The notes beneath the pieces were generated by a model that made no database searches, was not told the origin of the DNA, and saw only the letters and a list, made by a program, of their open reading frames with translations. From Rhodobacteraceae bacterium UBA2776 (GTDB lineage: Bacteria; Pseudomonadota; Alphaproteobacteria; Rhodobacterales; Rhodobacteraceae), in assembly GCA_002352425.1 (NCBI GenBank), contig DEIK01000034.1, positions 45,852 through 76,941 on the forward strand: DNA of 31,090 nucleotides, read 5' to 3'. The position numbers and the translations under genes are program-made. Shown here piece by piece: positions 23,790 to 31,090 of this stretch. How positions within the stretch are numbered: position 1 is the stretch's first letter; each line of letters starts with the position of its first letter.

Positions 23790-24620
23790 ATGCGCACCCG
23801 CTTTGCCCCATCCCCAACAGGTCCACTACATCTGGGTCACGCATTTTCGGCGCTTTTGGCCTATGATATGGCACAAAAAGCGGGTGGTGAATTTCACCTG
23901 CGTATTGAAGACATTGATCAAAGTCGCGCACGTGCCGAATGGGAGGCACAGATTTACGATGATTTGGCGTGGCTTGGCCTGACGTGGCCAACCCCTGTGA
24001 TGCGCCAATCGGATCGGATGTCAGTCTACAAGGACGCGCTTGGCCTGCTCGACTCCAAAGGCCTGCTGTATCGCTGCACCTGCAATCGTCGCGACATTGA
24101 GGCCGCGATCAGTGCTCCGCAAGAAGGCGTAAAACCCGTCTTTGGCCCCGATGGTATGATCTACCCCGGAACCTGCCGTAATGCTGCTCATACGGATGAT
24201 GCGGCCGCGTTGAGGCTCGATATGGCTAAGGCTTGCGATCTATTGGCAGATCACTTCCCTCTTGGCTTTGGTGACAACGGCCAACACAGCATCACCGCCA
24301 GTGAACTGATCAATAATGTCGGAGACATCGTTTTGGCGCGCCGCGATATGGGCACCTCATACCATCTGTCGGTTGTGCTTGATGACGCGACCCAAAACGT
24401 CACGGATGTGGTCCGCGGCCAAGACCTGTTCGAGGCCACCAAAATCCATGTTTTGTTGCAACATCTGCTGGACCTGCCAACACCGCGCTACCACCACCAT
24501 CGCCTGATCCGTGATCAGGCAGGCAAGCGTCTTGCCAAACGCGATGATGCCCGCGCTATAGCAAAATACCGCGCAGATGGGGCAACCCCCGCTGATATCC
24601 GTGAAATGGTTGGTCTTTAG
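23790..24620 (+). CDS. gluQ: Glutamyl-Q tRNA(Asp) synthetase
   Basis: A 276-residue paralogue of the glutamyl-tRNA synthetase catalytic domain, lacking the anticodon-binding half. It attaches glutamate to the queuosine base of tRNA(Asp). The HIGH-type signature is RFAPSPTGPLHLGHA (His15, His18), followed by GGEFHLRIEDID. Zinc ligands are in YRCTCNRRD and the later YPGTCRNA. The KMSKS equivalent is the degenerate GKRLAKRDD near 245. The short length and Cys motif separate it from GltX. No strong ribosome site precedes the ATG. Its stop overlaps the hisI stop by three bases on the opposite strand. Confidence 0.93.
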   Translation: MRTRFAPSPTGPLHLGHAFSALLAYDMAQKAGGEFHLRIEDIDQSRARAEWEAQIYDDLAWLGLTWPTPVMRQSDRMSVYKDALGLLDSKGLLYRCTCNRRDIEAAISAPQEGVKPVFGPDGMIYPGTCRNAAHTDDAAALRLDMAKACDLLADHFPLGFGDNGQHSITASELINNVGDIVLARRDMGTSYHLSVVLDDATQNVTDVVRGQDLFEATKIHVLLQHLLDLPTPRYHHHRLIRDQAGKRLAKRDDARAIAKYRADGATPADIREMVGL

Positions 24621-24976
24621 GCCATCGGTTCCATGATCTCGACCTCTTTGCCATCCTGCAGGGCAGTGTAAAAACAGCTGCGCCGCATGGTGTGACAGGC
24701 CGCACCCGTCTGGCGCACAATGACCAACAGGCAGTCGCGGTCACAATCAACCCGCATTTCAACCAATTCCTGCACATGGCCCGAGGTCTCGCCCTTGATC
24801 CAGAAAGATTGGCGTGAGCGGGACCAATAGGTGACACGTCCGGTCTTTAGGGTTTGCGCCACGGCCTCATGGTTCATCCATGCCATCATCAACACCTCGC
24901 CAGTGCCCTCGGCTTGGGCAATGGCGGGGATCAGGCCTTTGTCATCAAATTTAAGTGTAGTTGGGTCGAAATCCAT
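24617..24976 (-). CDS. hisI: Phosphoribosyl-AMP cyclohydrolase
   Basis: A 119-residue enzyme for the third step of histidine synthesis, opening the purine ring of phosphoribosyl-AMP. Magnesium ligands Asp77, Asp79 and Asp81 and zinc ligand Cys78 lie in VDCDRDC; the other zinc cysteines are Cys94 and Cys101 (GAACHTMRRSCFY). It is the stand-alone form, without the HisE domain that is fused to it in enteric bacteria. The start at 24976 has AAGG 7 bases upstream and is preferred to a frame from 25003. No other histidine gene is next to it, so it is a dispersed pathway gene. Confidence 0.95.
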   Translation of the reverse strand: MDFDPTTLKFDDKGLIPAIAQAEGTGEVLMMAWMNHEAVAQTLKTGRVTYWSRSRQSFWIKGETSGHVQELVEMRVDCDRDCLLVIVRQTGAACHTMRRSCFYTALQDGKEVEIMEPMA

Positions 24977-25058
24977 TGGAAAACCTTTTGCAAATTGCGC
25001 CAATGTGCCTATCTAGGATACCGAGGGATCGGATTGAAAGCCCCAAAAGGAATTTGAG

Positions 25059-25511
25059 ATGAGCGATGATCAAGATCTGATCAAATTATATTCCGGCCAG
25101 ATATTGGCTTTGGCGGCGGATATCCCATTGACCGACCGCCTGGAGGCCCCGCAGGCCAGCGTCAAAGAGCGCGCGCCGCTGTGTGGGTCCACCGTGACGG
25201 TTGATGTGTCGCTGGATCAGGGGCGCATTTGCGGGTTTGGCCAGGATGTAAAGGCCTGTGCCTTGGGTCAAGCAGCGGCATCGGTTGTGGCCAGCAACAT
25301 CATTGGGCGCACGCCTGATGAGGTGTTGAAGGCGCGCAATCAACTATCAGACATGCTGCGCAACGATGGTCCTGTGCCGGATGCACCCTTTGACGGGCTG
25401 CGGGTCTTGGAAGCCGCGCGCGGCTATAAAAACCGCCACGCTTCGATCATGTTGTCGCTCGAGGCCTTGGTTAAGGCCATTGGTGTGGCCAGTGAATCGG
25501 AATGTGCTTAA
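25059..25511 (+). CDS. IscU/SufU-like iron-sulfur scaffold family protein with missing ligands
   Basis: A 150-residue protein of the NifU N-terminal/IscU/SufU fold. Family landmarks are LYSGQILALA at the start, APLCGSTVTVDV (Cys42) and VKACALGQAAASVVASN (Cys67). In SufU the cluster or zinc is held by a Cys, an Asp two residues on, a second Cys and a third Cys near residue 128. Here Cys42 and Cys67 remain, but the Asp is Ser44 and the third Cys is Ala128 (RHASIML). There are extra cysteines at 58 and 149. It may be a specialised or regulatory relative rather than a standard scaffold. An AAGGA site lies about 8 bases before the ATG. No isc or suf genes are nearby. Confidence 0.82.
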   Translation: MSDDQDLIKLYSGQILALAADIPLTDRLEAPQASVKERAPLCGSTVTVDVSLDQGRICGFGQDVKACALGQAAASVVASNIIGRTPDEVLKARNQLSDMLRNDGPVPDAPFDGLRVLEAARGYKNRHASIMLSLEALVKAIGVASESECA

Positions 25512-25564
25512 TTATGATGTAAGACTTCGGTCGTAGCATAAGGGATGTTCTGCAGGAGATCTCG

Positions 25565-26974
25565 ATGATTCCGTCCGCCGATTTTACGAATGCCGACCCC
25601 GCCAATGCGCAGCTGGACAAGTTGTCGCAAATTGCGGTGGGCTTGGGAGGGGAGCTTGTCGATCTGGCGGCGGCCCTGAACCAGATTGATACCAGCACCA
25701 AAAGCCAGCTTTTGACGTTGGACCAGGTCCGTGAAAATGCCAAGCAAATGTTGGAAGGCAATGTCGTTGTGCGCAGCGCAATTGAAACCGTGAATGAGAC
25801 CACAGTGGAAACGCTTGATGCGGTCGTCAACTCGGTTGAAAATATCCAGAGTGCCGGCAGTCGCGCGCAAAAGCTGGCAAATTGGGTGCAGGCACTGGAT
25901 GAACGTATCACCGTGATCGAGGAAAGCATCCAATCCGCCCAAACCAATAACAACGACATTGCTTCCATTGCCGCACAGGTCAACATACTGGCAATCAACG
26001 CCAAAATCGAGGCCGCGCGCGCTGGTGAGGCTGGCCGTGGTTTTGCGGTTGTCGCCGAAGCGATTAACGAACTGTCGCGCAAAACGGCCAGTGCCGCCGA
26101 GGGGATCAATGACTCGATCGCGACCCTTGGCGAATGGGTATTGTCCTTGCGTGGCGAGGCAAGTGATGCAGCCATCGACGCCAAAAAAGTATTGGCCGAA
26201 GCGGATGAAACCAATACCTCGCTTACCGGCATCGCCGATCATGTGCGGTTGATCAATTCGGAGGCCAGCCAAATCAGGGACAACGCCAGTAGTGTTGGCA
26301 CCTCAATTGTCGATTTCGGGGTTAGTTTTGAGCAAATGGGCCAATCACTGGAGCAAACAGCAAGTGGTATTCATAACGTCCGACAACGGGCAAACACTTT
26401 GGTCGCACAATCGGAATACCTGATCCAAAGCAGTGTTTCGCTGGGGGGCGTGACGCAGGATACGCGGTTTATCACCGAGGTCCAAAGCCGCGCGGCGCAA
26501 ATTTCGGCTCGATTTGAGGCCGCTCTTTCCAATGGGGAAATTAGCCGCGCTGATCTTTTCACCCACAGATATTCCCCGATACCCCGCACAGATCCACAAC
26601 AGGTTATGACCAGTTTCACCGCGTTTACCGACAGTGTGTTGCCGGAAATCCAAGAACCGGTTTTGGAATTTGACGCGCGCGTGGTCTTCTGCGCTGCGAT
26701 TGATAAAAAAGGCTACATTCCAACCCACAACAAAAATGTTTCGCAACCAATGAGCGATGATCCTGACTGGAATATGGCCAATTGTCGTAATCGTCGCATA
26801 TTTGGCGACACGGTCGGTCTAAAGGCTGGCAACAACGCCGAGCCGTTTTTGCTGCAGACCTATCATCGTGATATGGGGGCTGGCAAAGTCACGACCATGA
26901 AAGATGTTTCCGCGCCGATCATTGTCGATGGTATGCATTGGGGCGGTTTGCGAATGGGGTATGTCTCTGACTAA
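25565..26974 (+). CDS. Soluble methyl-accepting chemotaxis protein with C-terminal sensor-like domain
   Basis: A 469-residue chemoreceptor-family protein with no membrane helix, so probably cytoplasmic. The signalling hairpin tip is near residues 138-170 (NILAINAKIEAARAGEAGRGF, shown here in part), flanked by long coiled-coil helices. From about residue 350 a globular domain follows: VVFCAAIDKKGYIPTHNK, then NCRNRRIFGDTVG, LLQTYHRDMGAG and GMHWGGLRMGYV. This order (signalling part first, sensor-like part last) is the reverse of classic transmembrane receptors, though known for some soluble receptors. CAGGAGA lies 6 bases before the ATG. No che genes are in the window. The ligand is unknown. 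Confidence 0.88.
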   Translation: MIPSADFTNADPANAQLDKLSQIAVGLGGELVDLAAALNQIDTSTKSQLLTLDQVRENAKQMLEGNVVVRSAIETVNETTVETLDAVVNSVENIQSAGSRAQKLANWVQALDERITVIEESIQSAQTNNNDIASIAAQVNILAINAKIEAARAGEAGRGFAVVAEAINELSRKTASAAEGINDSIATLGEWVLSLRGEASDAAIDAKKVLAEADETNTSLTGIADHVRLINSEASQIRDNASSVGTSIVDFGVSFEQMGQSLEQTASGIHNVRQRANTLVAQSEYLIQSSVSLGGVTQDTRFITEVQSRAAQISARFEAALSNGEISRADLFTHRYSPIPRTDPQQVMTSFTAFTDSVLPEIQEPVLEFDARVVFCAAIDKKGYIPTHNKNVSQPMSDDPDWNMANCRNRRIFGDTVGLKAGNNAEPFLLQTYHRDMGAGKVTTMKDVSAPIIVDGMHWGGLRMGYVSD

Positions 26975-27010
26975 AAAAACCGCCGCACTTCTGGGATCAG
27001 AAGGCGGCGG
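26973..27010. terminator. Bidirectional hairpin after the chemoreceptor, with a T-run only in the leftward direction
   Basis: CCGCCGC-A-CTTCT (26980-26992) pairs with AGAAG-GCGGCGG (26999-27010), with one bulged A and a 6-base loop. Read leftward it is followed by TTTTTTT (26979-26973), a textbook rho-independent terminator. Read rightward it lacks a T-run. The leftward reading would end the transcript of the small membrane-protein gene at 27175. Confidence 0.7.
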
Positions 27011-27174
27011 CAAGTGGCCATGTCTAATGTGGTCCGGACACTTAAACATCAAGAAAGAGGCAATCTTCTCGGCGTGTTTGGTATAGGCAGTGTCATGTCG
27101 CGTGCATCTGATGGGGACATATTGCAGCGCGGTATCGGCATATAGACGGCAGGCAATTCAAATCTTGGCAGGTG

Positions 27175-27297
27175 TTAAGCCAACCCGGGCAAATACAATC
27201 CGACGGCCAGCATCACCATAAGGGCAGCTGCCCCCAGTGCGTCCTGAAGGATCGTTGCGCCAGAGCGCAGGTAGACTGTTTTAATATCGTTGAGCAT
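27175..27297 (-). CDS. 40-residue single-helix membrane protein, possibly SOS-regulated
   Basis: A small open frame starting at an ATG with a very good ribosome site (GAGGAG, 7 bases upstream). The protein has a charged N-terminal part (MLNDIKTVYLRSGATILQD) and one hydrophobic helix from about residue 20 to 38 (ALGAAALMVMLAVGLYLPG). It ends at a TAA. A longer in-frame extension to 27393 is rejected because the ribosome site belongs to this ATG. Upstream lies a GTTC-N7-GTTC direct repeat on its coding strand, matching the alphaproteobacterial LexA box, and recG ends just beyond. Small SOS-induced membrane proteins are known elsewhere (SidA in Caulobacter, TisB in E. coli), but no homology to them is claimed. 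The function is unknown. Confidence 0.68.
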   Translation of the reverse strand: MLNDIKTVYLRSGATILQDALGAAALMVMLAVGLYLPGLA

Positions 27298-27376
27298 TTC
27301 AGGGCTCCTCTGTTTTGTTCTGTGTATCCGTTCCACTTGTTGCCCCTTTGTTCTCACACGATTAACTGTATGTAAA

Positions 27377-27391
27377 GAACTTTTTGAGAAC
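27377..27391 (-). promoter_or_regulatory. Candidate alphaproteobacterial SOS (LexA) box
   Basis: On the minus strand GTTC-TCAAAAA-GTTC, exactly the GTTC-N7-GTTC form; a further GTTC lies 6 bases upstream (27401-27398). It lies 80 bases before the small membrane-protein ATG. A plausible -35 (TTCTCA) overlaps the box, with GTTAAT as -10 after 18 bases. A pattern of eight fixed bases is expected about once by chance in both strands of a 31-kb window, so position is the main support. Confidence 0.5.
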
Positions 27392-27419
27392 ATTTGTGAA
27401 CAAATAGGGGTGAAAACAC

Positions 27420-29510
27420 CTAACCCACTGAAATTAAACGAATTGCCTTATCCTGTTCCATCAACCACAACAGGATACGCGCGGCCTTGCCACGTGCACT
27501 GGTTAGTTCGGCATCCTCGGCCAGCAATTTTCGCGCATCACTTTGGGCGATCGCCATCAGCGCCGCTTGACTTTCGATGTCAGCAATTCGAAACCGTGGC
27601 AGACCGGATTGCGCAGTCCCGATCAAATCCCCTGCCCCGCGCATCGCCAAATCTTCTTCGGCAATCACAAAACCGTCTTCAGTTTCGCGCATGATTTCCA
27701 ACCGCTGCGATGCGGTTTCAGATAAGGGGGCTTGATACATCAACAAACAGGTCGACTGCTCAGACCCGCGCCCAACCCGTCCACGCAACTGGTGCAATTG
27801 CGCCAACCCGAAACTCTCGGCCCGTTCAATCACCATGATCGTGGCATTGGGCACATCCACGCCGACCTCTATGACAGTGGTGGCGACCAGCACTTTGGTC
27901 TCACCTGCGTTGAACCGTTGCATCGCCGCGTCTTTTTCAGCCGGTGGCATTTGCCCGTGGACCAATCCCACCACGCCCTCGCCCAAAGCCGCCCGCAGGG
28001 TTTTGAACCGTTCCTGCGCCGCGACCATGTCAACCACTTCACTTTCTTCAACCAATGGGCAGACCCAATAGGCTTGCCGCCCCTCGGCTATCGCTTTGCG
28101 CATATGTTCCACCACCTCGGAAATTCGTGTGGTGGACACCATTGCCGTTTTGATTGGCTTGCGCCCAGGCGGTTTTTCATCCAACACCGAAATGTCCATG
28201 TCACCATATTGCGCCAGCGAAAGTGAGCGCGGGATCGGTGTCGCCGTCATCACCAAAACATCCGCCTGCATGCCTTTGGCGGACAGCTCTAACCGTTGCC
28301 GCACCCCAAAACGATGTTGTTCATCGACTATCGCGAGCCGCAGATCTTGAAATTCCACGTCCTTTTGGAACACCGCATGGGTACCGACCAATATCTGGAT
28401 GTCTCCGGATTTTAATGCGCTCAACTTTGCTGTTCGCTCGGCCCCTTTGTCGCGCCCCGTCAATAGTTCCAGCACCACCCCTGCGGCTTCGGCCAAAGGT
28501 TGTAATCCGGCCAAATGCTGGCGCGCCAAAATCTCGGTCGGGGCCATCATCACGCCTTGGCCGCCAGCCTCAACCGCAACCAACAGCGACATCAACGCGA
28601 CCAGTGTTTTGCCCGAGCCCACATCACCTTGCAACAGGCGGTTCATCCGCAATGGCTTGGCCATATCTGTGGCGATCTCGGATATTGCCCGCTCCTGCGC
28701 GCCAGTCGCTTGATAGGGCAACGCCGCCAGAACTTTGCTTTGCATTTTTCCGCTTGCCAGGCTGGCGTGGCCTTTGCCTCTCCGCTCAACGGCGCGCGCC
28801 AAGGCCAGCGTCAATTGGTGGGCAAAAAACTCGTCATAAGCCAAACGCTCGCGCGCCGGTGCGCCGGGTGCAAAATCGGCATTGCTTTTGGGCGTATGAG
28901 CCGCCGCGATGGCTTGATCCCAGTCCGGCCATTTGGCCTTGGACTTTTGGGCTGGATCTATCCATTCCTCCAAGGGCGCGATCCGTTTTCTGGCCGCGTC
29001 CACCGCCTTGGTCATTAACTTCAATGACACGCCCGATGTCAGCGGGTAGACGGGTTCAAAATCAGGTATTTCGCTCGCGTCTTTGATCCGTAGCACATGA
29101 TCCGGATGGACCATCTGTGCAACGGAATCAAAAATTTCAACGCGGCCTGAAACGATCCGTTGCTGGCCCGTTGGCAGAATTTTTTGAATATAGTCAGAGT
29201 GGGCATGAAAAAAAACCAATTGGAATGTGGTTTTGGCATCCGTCACTTCAACCCGATAAGGACGCCCGCGGCTGGGCGGAGGAATATGCCGCCCTACCGT
29301 CACCGTCACCGTCACCACAGCAGGGGCCGCAACATCACGGATGCTTTCGCGGCGTTGTCGGTCAATACCGCTGTGCGGCAATGTAAAAATCAGATCTCGC
29401 GGTTTTTCGATGCCCATTTGCGCAAAGTGGGTTGCGGTTTTGGGCCCGACACCTTGCAGCGTTTCCAAATCCGAAAACAGCGGGAACAGGATTTCAGGCC
29501 GACCGCTCAC
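27420..29510 (-). CDS. recG: ATP-dependent DNA helicase RecG
   Basis: A 696-residue branch-migration helicase that remodels stalled forks and recombination intermediates. The N-terminal wedge/OB region is about residues 50-150, preceded by a helix-hairpin-helix-like LQGVGPKTATHF. The helicase core follows: Walker A GDVGSGKT (295-302), motif II as DEQH (396-399) and VMTATPIPRSL. Motif VI is QLRGRVGRG, and the C-terminal RecG part includes LAMRGAGDLIGTAQSG. The start is GTG at 29510, overlapping the ligA stop (GTGA), so the two are translationally coupled. It is followed downstream by the small membrane-protein gene on the same strand, which has its own candidate promoter. Confidence 0.95.
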   Translation of the reverse strand: MSGRPEILFPLFSDLETLQGVGPKTATHFAQMGIEKPRDLIFTLPHSGIDRQRRESIRDVAAPAVVTVTVTVGRHIPPPSRGRPYRVEVTDAKTTFQLVFFHAHSDYIQKILPTGQQRIVSGRVEIFDSVAQMVHPDHVLRIKDASEIPDFEPVYPLTSGVSLKLMTKAVDAARKRIAPLEEWIDPAQKSKAKWPDWDQAIAAAHTPKSNADFAPGAPARERLAYDEFFAHQLTLALARAVERRGKGHASLASGKMQSKVLAALPYQATGAQERAISEIATDMAKPLRMNRLLQGDVGSGKTLVALMSLLVAVEAGGQGVMMAPTEILARQHLAGLQPLAEAAGVVLELLTGRDKGAERTAKLSALKSGDIQILVGTHAVFQKDVEFQDLRLAIVDEQHRFGVRQRLELSAKGMQADVLVMTATPIPRSLSLAQYGDMDISVLDEKPPGRKPIKTAMVSTTRISEVVEHMRKAIAEGRQAYWVCPLVEESEVVDMVAAQERFKTLRAALGEGVVGLVHGQMPPAEKDAAMQRFNAGETKVLVATTVIEVGVDVPNATIMVIERAESFGLAQLHQLRGRVGRGSEQSTCLLMYQAPLSETASQRLEIMRETEDGFVIAEEDLAMRGAGDLIGTAQSGLPRFRIADIESQAALMAIAQSDARKLLAEDAELTSARGKAARILLWLMEQDKAIRLISVG

Positions 29511-31090
29511 GCGTCACCGATCAGCGCCAACCAGCTGTCCTCGTCGATCAACTCCACCCCAAGGCTCTCGGCTTTTTTGGCTTTCGACCCAGCCCCGGGA
29601 CCTGCCACAACCAAATCGGTTTTGGCCGAAACCGACCCCGAAACTTTGGCGCCCAACGTCTCGGCACGCACTTTGGCTTCGGCACGGGTCATTTTTTCCA
29701 ATGATCCGGTGAACACAACCGTTTTGCCCGCAACAGGGCTATCAACGGGCGCGCGTTTGATCGCATCCTGTGGCGTCAATTCGGCGACCAATCTGTCAAT
29801 CGAGGCGCGCTCGGATTCTTGGGCGAACGCTGTCACCAATGAGGCGGCCATCACGGACCCAATGCCGTCAATGGCGATCAAATCGTTCCATTCAGGGCCT
29901 TCATTTTCAGTGATCATGCTGATAGTCGCCTCAAAAATTGACCAGGAGCCATAGTGGTCAGCCAACAGGGTCGAGGCGCTGTCGCCAACGTGGCGGATGC
30001 CAAGAGAGAAGATCAGGCGGGCCAATGGAATATTGCGCTTTTCGTCAATCGCCTGAAACAATTTGGTCGCTGATTTTTCGCCCCAACCATCGCGGTTTTT
30101 CAACTTGGCCAGATTGGCTGCGTCGCGAGATTGCAGGGTGAAAATGTCAACAGGTTCGCGGATCGGCAGGATGTCGTCGTGATAAAAGCTTTCGACTTGT
30201 TTGGCCCCCAACCCCTCGATGTCAAACGCACCTCGGGACACGAAATGCTTTAGTTTTTCAACGGCCTGAGCGGGGCAAATCAAACCGCCTGTGCAGCGGC
30301 GAACGGCGTCACCTTCTTCGCGGACCGCGACAGAGTCACATTGGGGACATACAATTGGAAAATCGTAGGGTTTTGCGTCTTTTGGACGTTTGCTCAGGTC
30401 AACATCTGCGATTTTCGGGATCACGTCGCCGGCGCGGTAGACTTGCACCCAATCGCCAATGCGGATGTCTTTGCCGTCGCGGATGGTGTTTCCCTTTGAA
30501 TCCAGCCCCTTTATGTAATCCTCATTGTGGAGCGTGGCGTTTGAGACCACCACGCCGCCAACCGTGACGGGGGTCAAACGGGCGACGGGAGACAATGCCC
30601 CAGTGCGTCCTACTTGAATGTCGATACCCTCAAGGCGTGTCCAAGCCAATTCGGCGGGGAATTTATGGGCAATTGCCCAACGCGGTGTGGTGGAGCGAAA
30701 CCCAAGGCGTTGTTGCATTGCAAGGTTGTCGACCTTGTAAACCACGCCGTCTATATCATAGCCAAGGTTGGAGCGACTTTGCTCGATCTTGTTGTAATGG
30801 TTGATCATATCGGCTGGGCCATCGCAGAGTTTTGTCAGCGGATTTGTTTCAAAGCCAAATTGGTTGAGTTTTAAAATTGCACCGGATTGCGTTTCGGCAA
30901 GCGGTTCAGACAATTCGCCCCAAGCGTAGGCAAAAAACTTGAGCGGGCGCGATTTGGTGATTCTGGGATCCAACTGGCGCAACGATCCGGCGGCTGCGTT
31001 GCGCGGGTTGGCAAAGGGTTTATCGCCGTTCGCCGTCTGGCGAGCGTTTAGATCGGCAAAATCCTTATGCGCCATGTAAACTTCGCCGCG
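29507..31090 (-). CDS. ligA: NAD+-dependent DNA ligase LigA (N-terminus outside window)
   Basis: The last 528 codons of the replicative ligase; the frame runs off the right edge, so this is a window truncation and not a damaged gene. The AMP-accepting KxDG lysine is beyond the edge. Visible are the end of the nucleotidyltransferase domain (RGEVYM, PFANPRNAAAGSLRQLDPRI, VYKVDNLAMQQRLG) and the OB fold (VGRTGALSPVARLTPV). The zinc finger follows (CPQCDSVAVREEGDAVRRC, then a Cys in GLICPAQ), then helix-hairpin-helix repeats and a C-terminal BRCT domain (SPVAGKTVVFTGSLEKMTRAEA onward, named in part). It overlaps recG by four bases. Confidence 0.95.
   Translation of the reverse strand, partial: RGEVYMAHKDFADLNARQTANGDKPFANPRNAAAGSLRQLDPRITKSRPLKFFAYAWGELSEPLAETQSGAILKLNQFGFETNPLTKLCDGPADMINHYNKIEQSRSNLGYDIDGVVYKVDNLAMQQRLGFRSTTPRWAIAHKFPAELAWTRLEGIDIQVGRTGALSPVARLTPVTVGGVVVSNATLHNEDYIKGLDSKGNTIRDGKDIRIGDWVQVYRAGDVIPKIADVDLSKRPKDAKPYDFPIVCPQCDSVAVREEGDAVRRCTGGLICPAQAVEKLKHFVSRGAFDIEGLGAKQVESFYHDDILPIREPVDIFTLQSRDAANLAKLKNRDGWGEKSATKLFQAIDEKRNIPLARLIFSLGIRHVGDSASTLLADHYGSWSIFEATISMITENEGPEWNDLIAIDGIGSVMAASLVTAFAQESERASIDRLVAELTPQDAIKRAPVDSPVAGKTVVFTGSLEKMTRAEAKVRAETLGAKVSGSVSAKTDLVVAGPGAGSKAKKAESLGVELIDEDSWLALIGDA

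Noticed and set aside
27011..27174. Short frames (15 to 31 codons) in the gap before the small membrane-protein gene
   Set aside because: They have no ribosome site and no protein-like composition.
27320..27341. Second SOS-like direct repeat GTTC...GTTC
   Set aside because: The spacing is nine bases rather than seven.

Overview
The window looks like a stretch of chromosome from a marine alphaproteobacterium of the Rhodobacteraceae (Roseobacter-type). The reasons are moderately high GC, tightly packed genes with ATGA/GTGA/TAATG overlaps, TrmFO and GluQ-RS gene types, an ectoine-catabolism cluster with an AsnC-type regulator, an arginase-ornithine cyclodeaminase cluster, and a candidate alphaproteobacterial SOS box (GTTC-N7-GTTC). 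Taxonomy is inferred from gene content only; no search was run.

Layout. 1-4180: start of an exported protein, a PiT phosphate permease, a divergent Na/Pi cotransporter with a PhoU-like tail, and a small coiled-coil protein. 4179-8373: compact ectoine-degradation set doeA-doeB-doeD (leftward, translationally coupled), divergent from an AsnC/DoeX-type regulator, with inverted repeats between them. 8485-10056: RTX calcium-binding protein. 10438-12254: MATE exporter coupled to a small protein with a glyoxalase-related domain. 12530-12613: tRNA-Leu(CAA). 12869-14875: YpfJ-type zinc metallopeptidase, YqaA-type membrane protein, DsbB. 14876-15990: Xre/RES toxin-antitoxin pair. 16045-18563: Lrp-type regulator divergent from arginase and ornithine cyclodeaminase. 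18571-18642: a long imperfect palindrome. 18748-22898: gyrA and trmFO. 22928-23665: an AT-rich orphan HARE-HTH/PD-(D/E)XK-like protein. 23790-26974: gluQ, hisI, an IscU/SufU-like protein lacking ligand residues, and a soluble chemoreceptor. 27175-31090: a 40-residue membrane protein behind a candidate SOS box, then recG and ligA (N-terminus cut by the window edge).

How genes work together. DoeA opens the ectoine ring, DoeB deacetylates the product and DoeD transaminates diaminobutyrate. Arginase and ornithine cyclodeaminase turn arginine into proline via ornithine. Each pathway has an Lrp/AsnC-family gene facing it across a short divergent region that contains an inverted repeat. PiT and the Na/Pi protein are two divergent phosphate-transport-type genes. 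ligA and recG overlap by four bases and form a replication/repair unit.

The least explained items are the SOS-box-associated 40-residue membrane protein next to recG, the orphan nuclease-like gene, the toxin-antitoxin promoter with a palindrome filling its -35/-10 spacer, the ~31-bp stem palindrome before gyrA, and the ligand-poor scaffold protein.
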